Part shown: piece after piece, positions 58,170 through 64,000 of the stretch
Layout: each line of letters begins with the position of its first letter
Position numbering within the stretch: position 1 is the first letter of the stretch
DNA from: Atrina japonica
Taxonomy: Eukaryota; Mollusca; Bivalvia; Pterioida; Pinnidae
DNA length: 64,000 nt
Direction: 5' to 3'
NCBI GenBank assembly: GCA_030159075.1
Contig: BROG01000954.1
Coordinates: 62,001 to 126,000, forward strand
Program-made: the position numbers and the translations under genes
Notes under the pieces: model-generated
What the model was told of the DNA's origin: nothing
Databases searched by the model: none
The model's input: the letters and a program-made list of their open reading frames with translations, nothing else

Positions 58170-58812
58170 ATATACACCCTTAAAAAAAATCAAAACGTCC
58201 TGACTCCTGTACAAAACCAATCCATCACCAAAATCAGTAATTTTTTTAAGTATCCACATCTGGTTTGCACCGCTTCTGGAATAAGCAACAGTACAGTTCT
58301 GCTGAAGTTTCTCCTAAACGGCTGTTATTATCTTGGTATGGAGTAAAGATAAAGGTTTTATGGAACATTTAGTGGATCCTGCTATTTACCTCTGCTTTCA
58401 TGGGGTTTTGTGAAGTTTATGTATTCAGTATTAATATGGTAGCTCAAAATCAGTATCGGTTGTAGGTACATTGAAAGAACGTAATACGGACACGTGATTT
58501 TGAAGGATCTCGTCCTTTGAAAGTGGGCTGCGTGTGTATGTAGGATTACCATAGTTCGTATTAAACTATCATAGTAATGTGCCTTACAAAATAAAAACTA
58601 CATTATTTGAGGCTTTGTCTGCTAGGATCAGTACATATTGGTTATGTAATTTATCCATCTCGGTTACCACTTCTGGATCACTAAATACAGAGGGAAAACG
58701 TGATTTCATAGTCCCTTTAAGTTTCCGAATACGAAATTTTATTAACCATCGTATAGTTTTGTGTCTGGTTCCACGTCTTCATGTTTGACCCATCGTCTGG
58801 CATAATCTTCGA
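58170..58812 (-). pseudogene. Penelope-like retroelement reverse transcriptase remnant
   Basis: Minus-strand fragments in order: RWVKHEDVEPDTKLYDG; IKFRIRKLKGTMKSRFPSVF; DPEVVTEMDKLHNQYVLILA followed by DKASNNVVFIL, a phrase characteristic of Penelope-like and related RT polyproteins; then PTYTRSPLSKDEILQNHVSV; LPY with IHKLHKTP; IAGSTKCSIKPLSLLHTKII; and YSRSGANQMWILKK. Several stops and frameshifts separate the pieces, so the copy is dead. Only the N-terminal half of an RT is present; the catalytic YADD-type region and any GIY-YIG nuclease are not seen. Family assignment rests on remembered motif resemblance. Confidence 0.8.
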
Positions 58813-58814
58813 CA

Positions 58815-60870
58815 GAATTGCTGCACAGATTTTTTTCCATGATCCATTAAATATATATATTCCATGCTATTTAAGAAAAAAAAGAAAAACAATCCTATTT
58901 TGCATTTGGTAATTATTAGGATTTATAACACGAGGGAACCATGCCTTTCATCCGTCAAAACATGTTTTCTTGTTATATGTGGGTTTTTAATATGACTGTT
59001 AATCATCTTATTTTTCAAAACATTTCGTGACAATACGATTCCAATTATTATTCCTTAATGTTTGAATTTTTTGTGTGTCTATTTTGTTGTAATTTCATTT
59101 ATTTGTTTCATTTTATAGTACTGTTGTGTTTTGCACGATATAAACTTTTAATAACTCTTTTTATGATGTGTAAATACGAACTTGTAAATAAAGAATTCAA
59201 GTGTATGTTTAAATTGTTGATTATCAAGAACAGATACCTTGAGCATTATGACAAAATATATGATGGAAATAGTAGATTATGGTGCAAGTTGGTATCAAAG
59301 TTGATGTATAAACGAATAAATGAATGTTATGAAAAATTGTTTGTTTATATGAAATATATAAAGAAATATAAAAATGTTGCATCAACTTAGGCGCGTCACT
59401 GTATACAGGAAATGTTACGTTAGTTCGTTATCATATATATTTTTACAATACATGTATGCCAAAGGATATAAGCATGACATTTATGATAACATACTAATCC
59501 TTTTCATAATTTAGACCACTTTAATCATTTTGAGTAACGTGAAATAGTTTTTATTGAAGTAAGTAAATGGACTTACATGAAACTTGTTTTGATATATTTT
59601 TTTATTTTGACCTTACTGTATATCACTAACGTCATGAGAGGATGAACATAAACCACAACTAAACTTTAGATTTTGGTTATATTTTACAGCAATCTAAGTA
59701 AAAACCGATCTCCAAGGATCGGAATTCAAATGTAATCGATATACATTGTATATTCGCATCTGGACTTATTTGATACTTATATCAACATGTAATATAGTTT
59801 TATATGACATCTATTTCTGTATATACATAAGAAGCATTTATTTGTGTATATACAAATATATATACATACATATGTAAGAGGCATTTATTCAGCTGCCTGT
59901 AAATTGATGTTCATAACTGAATCATAAACTAAATTCATAGCGTGATCAGCACGTGGTGGAAGAACTCATTTCTTGCACATGTGATTGTGGTTAATGGCGC
60001 GCATGGTATTTTATACAATTTGAGATAGAATTTTTTTGCATTAGATCAAAAAATGACTATGGGTACCCGCTTAATTAGCTTAATTACTTATAGCTGTTAA
60101 GTTAAATAAATAAGAAAGATAATTAAATTTCCAGTAGATATTGATATTCATAAAACTTACAAATTGTAAATTATGTCGAATCATATGTCAGATCCGGAGG
60201 AATAGTGAGGAGGACGTACTCACCTATGCTGTTGATAATGATCATATACGATTCATCAGACATCACTACAATATATAGCTACCCCGATAAATATCAATAT
60301 TTATGAAAAGTCGTAAACTTTTTATGGTTATGAAATAATTTTACATAAACATATTTTATATAATTAACAGGTATGAAAATATTGAAAGAAGGACATTAAG
60401 ACAATATACTAATAAAGTGAGTGTTGGACTAACACAGAACTAGGGAAGATCAGGTGTCCTTGAGGAATTCGTTCTCTCTACTGACCAGTATCCAGTAACA
60501 TTCATTGTGAGTCTGTGGTCATATAAAACAGTGTACATGATTCATACAAACAAGTAAATATCATGATAACTCATATCTATTTGCTAGATCTTTAAAAAAA
60601 ATAGAATAAAATTCTTGGCCTTGAATTTTGGAATATAACATATCTGATAATAATACGGCACTTGTATAATCCTATAAATAACGAACCTTATGAAATACAT
60701 GTATTGCAATCTACTTTTTAATATTTTAATACAGTAGTCTTGTTTCCATGTTATTAAAATCGTTAAAACAGAATCAGATGCATCATTAATATGCATTTCT
60801 TATGAAGAAAGACAAAGTTACACATTATTTTATAATACTACTAGTTGTAAGAAGAAGAATGTTCATCCAC
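58815..60870. other. No gene seen
   Basis: AT-rich. The 110-codon plus frame at 59058-59390 is rich in Phe, Tyr, Lys, Ile and Cys, as expected from AT-rich random sequence, and has no recognised motif. Confidence 0.5.
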
Positions 60871-60877
60871 CGCTCAC

Positions 60878-61042
60878 CTTTCGGAACTATGTAAATATCT
60901 AAATTAAAGCGCGTGCTTCCGCGTGCATATCGCGTGTTCAATAAATGACAACAGAATGCTGGATAATCTGTTTTCCTATCATCGAGAATGCACGGAAACA
61001 CAAACTGATTGCAGGACTTCCGCAAAAGGTTGTAAAGTGCAA
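60878..61042 (-). CDS. Candidate internal exon, minus strand (weak)
   Basis: A minus-strand open stretch reads SCNQFVFPCILDDRKTDYPA, FCCHLLNTRYARGSTRFNLD, IYIVPK and meets a good donor (GAAAG followed by GTGAGCGG) in phase 1. Possible acceptors are 'acgctatag' (phase 1 entry) or 'ttgcggaag' (phase 0); neither has a strong pyrimidine tract. CpGs are dense ('acacgcgatatgcacgcgga'). Against it, the phrase 'atttattgaacacgcg' recurs at about 61922-61945, suggesting a dispersed repeat underlies part of it. Confidence 0.25.
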
Positions 61043-61044
61043 CT

Positions 61045-62155
61045 ATAGCGTATTATTACATCATTTAATATCTGAAATATACAAAATCCTTTACACAAGA
61101 GAGTCGATCGAATAGTACTGCCAATGTTTGTAAAACTCTGGTCTCATCTTTATGAATATGTTACATACAGAATAATTAATTATAACCTAAGTTTAACTTA
61201 GTGGTGGTTAACTCAAAAGTTAACATAGTTAGGTTTTAGAAAATTCCAGATCCAAAGGCGACATTGTCCTACAGTATCAAAAGAGGATGTATAATACATG
61301 TACATGTATTTATTTAATTATCCAAAACGCACATTTACAGTTTATGCCCTTATGATAGGTATGTTACGCCAACATTTTCCGTTTGTATATATGTTGAGTT
61401 GAAATATTAATTGTTTAGTTCTGATATACTTGTACCTTTATATGAACAACATTCAACTTATAACGACATATTTTAACCTCCTTTGTCATGTTTTTTATAT
61501 CACAGCCTATATTTTGCATATACATGTACATGTAGATAGAGATCGTTTTGTAAACATTTGTACACTTTTGATAGGATTTTGTATTATGTAATGAACATGT
61601 ACATATTGATCACTGCACACGTGAAGGTCGGGTGTTTATTGTTAACATGTTTAAAGGATTGATAAAAATTAATTCAATTAATCTGTTTAAATAATACAAG
61701 TATTTAAAAGGTTAATGTAAAAAATGAGTGCAAAACGTACAGAGCTACTACATAGACATTTATCAATCTGGCTATTTACCGAAATATCTACAGTAAGCTT
61801 GAGGGTAAATGAAATAATTTGCACTCTTGTTATTGGATACGTTAAATTATATGTATACATAGGTGCACTCCATATTTCGTGAGAAATGCTTGGATGTCGA
61901 TACATGGTCTGATGCATCGTGCAAAGCGCGTGTTCAATAAATGATGGAATATTGAGTGATGTCTGTGTATCGTAGTGATAATTTATAGTCTTCGTACTTT
62001 GTTACATTTAAGTATATTTTAGCATCTGAGTCAGTAACCCGTGTAAAAAATTCTATATGAAATGTTATATACATAAACACTTTGAGGAAAAGATTCTCTT
62101 TGTTTTGTGTATCAAAAATAATGATATTTAATATTTAAAATATATAAAAAGCGGA
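61045..62155. other. No gene seen
   Basis: AT-rich. The 61900-61950 stretch shares about 30 bases ('gcgcgtgttcaataaatga') with 60928-60950. Confidence 0.45.
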
Positions 62156-62162
62156 AAACGGT

Positions 62163-62197
62163 GCAGCAGCAGCAGCAGATGATGATGATGATGATAG
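62163..62197. repeat. (CAG)n(ATG)n trinucleotide repeat
   Basis: Five CAG/GCA units run into six GAT units. Confidence 0.95.
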
Positions 62198-62713
62198 GAA
62201 GGATAATTATTATGACGATGATATAGTTGGTTAAAATGATACCGATGCGATGATACCTGTAATTGTCTTGGCTTACAAGAAGATGTAGACGATTTTGTTT
62301 TAACAAGCTGGCCTGCCTACTCACCTTAGATACTTTACACATTGTCGCAATACTTTACACATTGTCGCAAATATTTTATTTCCTTGGAAATTTACAAATG
62401 AAATAGTTTCGTTTTTTCGGTTTAATGGTACGTTTTAATGAGTCACGCATTCTTGAATGGCAAAACTGGCTACACTTGAACTTGAACTAAAAGTTATGTA
62501 ATAATTTACGATAACATGTCGTGGTGTTTAAATAAGAGATCATTAAGTAAAGAAAACCTCAAAGACACAGTATTAAAGCAATCAAATCGATATGATACAC
62601 GTCCTTGGTGTGTACGTTGGTCAGATTTATGATTACATAACTTTATGCTGATACATTAATCTTCACACGTGTACATCAAAGTATATACATATACATGTAC
62701 ATGTTCTATGACT

Positions 62714-62893
62714 AATATACATAGGCGTCGGAACCGGGGGGGGGGGGGGGGGGGGGGATGCTTAGCCCCCCCCCCCCCCCACTTTTTTGCAAATATAGAC
62801 ATAGGACATAGACGTTTCTGGCGTGTGTATGTGTTTTAAGTTGGTTTAGCCCACCCCCCCCCCCCGCCCACTTTCAATTTCCTTCCGACGCTG
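62714..62893. mobile_element. Foldback element 'gcgtcggaac', copy 1
   Basis: It begins 'ataggcgtcggaaccggggg' and ends 'tttccttccgacgctgatg', so the termini are inverted (AGGCGTCGGAA / AGCGTCGGAAG). It contains a G homopolymer and two C homopolymers that can fold on each other, plus 'gacgtttctggcgtgtgtat'. The same architecture recurs 800 bp away. Non-coding. Confidence 0.8.
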
Positions 62894-62899
62894 ATGTAA

Positions 62900-63512
62900 C
62901 TTTGTGTAATAAATGGAAAGTAAAATAACGATAGAAGTTTCCAGAATATATTAATCCAAGCAACACACTTGTCTAGCGCTTTCAACCAAATGTATACCTC
63001 GTGCACAGTGCGTGTTTATACCATGAAATGCCCTTTAAGTGAAAAAAAGACATTTTTTTCTCCGTGCACAAATTAAAGATTGGCTCTTTTGAAGGGAATT
63101 CAATGTTATAATGTGTAGATACCCTTTTAATTTTAGTAAAACATATATTGTCTTAATGTACATGTATATGGATAATCATCTCGTGAAATTATATGTATAA
63201 TTAATTATTATAATCGTGCGTAAACATACAAACAATCTTTGTATTTGATGAAGGTTGTTGAACCTGAAGTCGTAGGCGTTTGTCTTATCGAGTCGTACGC
63301 TTCTGTGTAGTTCATTAAATTGACATTTAAATTGATAAACACCATATTTCATATTGTTATCGCGTTATTTCAAACTGGTCTTATGTTATATTATATTGTT
63401 TTCGTATTTCGACCTTTCAAGATCTTTTAATTACATATTGTACTTAACAATTAATATATAATATTATGTGAGATATTTAGCTTGTGATGGGAGTGACTAA
63501 ATCAATAAGTCA
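62900..63512. other. No gene seen
   Basis: AT-rich sequence between the two foldback elements. Confidence 0.5.
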
Positions 63513-63513
63513 C

Positions 63514-63676
63514 AGAGGCGTCGGAACCGGGGGGGCTTTTTTTGCAAAGATAGACATAGGTGTTAAAAATTGGGCTTAGCCCCCAGACGTTTCTGGTGTG
63601 TGTATGTGTTTTAAGTTGGTTAAGCCCCCCCCCCCCCCCCACACACACACTTTCAATTTGCTTCCGACGCTAATGA
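63514..63676. mobile_element. Foldback element 'gcgtcggaac', copy 2
   Basis: It has the same termini ('agaggcgtcggaaccggggg' and 'tttgcttccgacgctaatg') and interior ('gtgtgtatgtgttttaagtt') as copy 1, with shorter homopolymers and an extra 'gggcttagccccc' hairpin. Both copies lie in the same orientation. Confidence 0.8.
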
Positions 63677-63679
63677 GTC

Positions 63680-64000
63680 ATATGAGATACAAAGAGAATA
63701 AAAAAAGTATAATGTATAAATGTCACGCCATCTGGAGTCAGAATTTCATGATTTTGCCTTTATGATTGAAAATATTGGTCCAGAAGAAATACCTTTTTAA
63801 ATGCTGGTAACAGGCGTCCATTCATAAATTGCGAGATGTTGGGTCAAAGTTTTATTTTTTATTATTACTTGATCGGTTAAATATAACTAGTTGTCCTAAA
63901 ACAACAAATTCATCATCATCATCATCATCATCACCATCATCAACGACGAGAACGAACTTAAACTTAAAGGGGATTTCATCATATAAACTTTGGTATATAT
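63680..64000. other. No gene; (CAT)n at 63908-63942
   Basis: A CAT/TCA trinucleotide run with one CAC interruption; otherwise unassigned AT-rich sequence to the window edge. Confidence 0.6.

Noticed and set aside
59058..59390. 110-codon plus-strand frame
   Set aside because: Composition matches AT-rich random translation; no motif, promoter or splice support.
61687..61917. 76-codon minus-strand frame
   Set aside because: No start or splice context; overlaps a short dispersed phrase shared with 60.93 kb.

Overview
The window looks like non-model invertebrate nuclear DNA, most likely from a bivalve mollusc. It is AT-rich (roughly one third G+C by eye) and has no long intact ORF. It carries two recurrent tRNA-derived SINE families, one of which has a conserved central domain and an 'acgttaaacaa-taaacaaac' tail of the kind described for molluscan SINEs. 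It also has a striking excess of the palindrome TACATGTA. The bivalve assignment is an inference from repeat content, not from a recognised gene.

Most of the sequence is intronic or intergenic and dominated by repeats. I count about eighteen unrelated minisatellite arrays (units 15 to 84 bp), together about 12-13 kb or a fifth of the window. The largest is a 58-bp satellite of about 2.2 kb at 31.6-33.8 kb. Between them lie seven SINE-B copies (one split by a nested SINE), several SINE-A copies (including a head-to-head palindrome at 3.96-4.25 kb), small foldback/MITE-like elements, and four decayed autonomous elements: a non-LTR reverse transcriptase (48.8-49.9 kb, +), a hAT transposase (53.3-55.3 kb, -), an L1/Tx1-like endonuclease (55.8-56.6 kb, +) and a Penelope-like reverse transcriptase (58.2-58.8 kb, -).

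The best hint of a host gene is a chain of six short minus-strand exon candidates at about 42.46, 30.87, 27.34, 20.49, 14.27 and 7.48 kb. Each has a GT donor (five GTAAGT or GTAAGG in strong context) and an AG acceptor except the first, which starts with ATG. Their reading phases fit in series (1-1, 1-1, 0-0, 2-2, 1-1) and together give 447 nt, 149 codons without a stop. I do not recognise the protein. Further possible exons are at 23.6, 29.0, 57.0 and 60.9 kb. If the chain is right, the left two thirds of the window is one gene running off the left edge, with introns of 3.5-12 kb filled with minisatellites and SINEs.

The right third (44.4-64 kb) is mainly transposon debris, microsatellites and unassigned AT-rich DNA. 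A ~465-bp inverted duplication (41.3-41.8 and 43.9-44.4 kb) brackets the putative first exon. All coordinates of degenerate repeats are approximate to about 5-20 bases.
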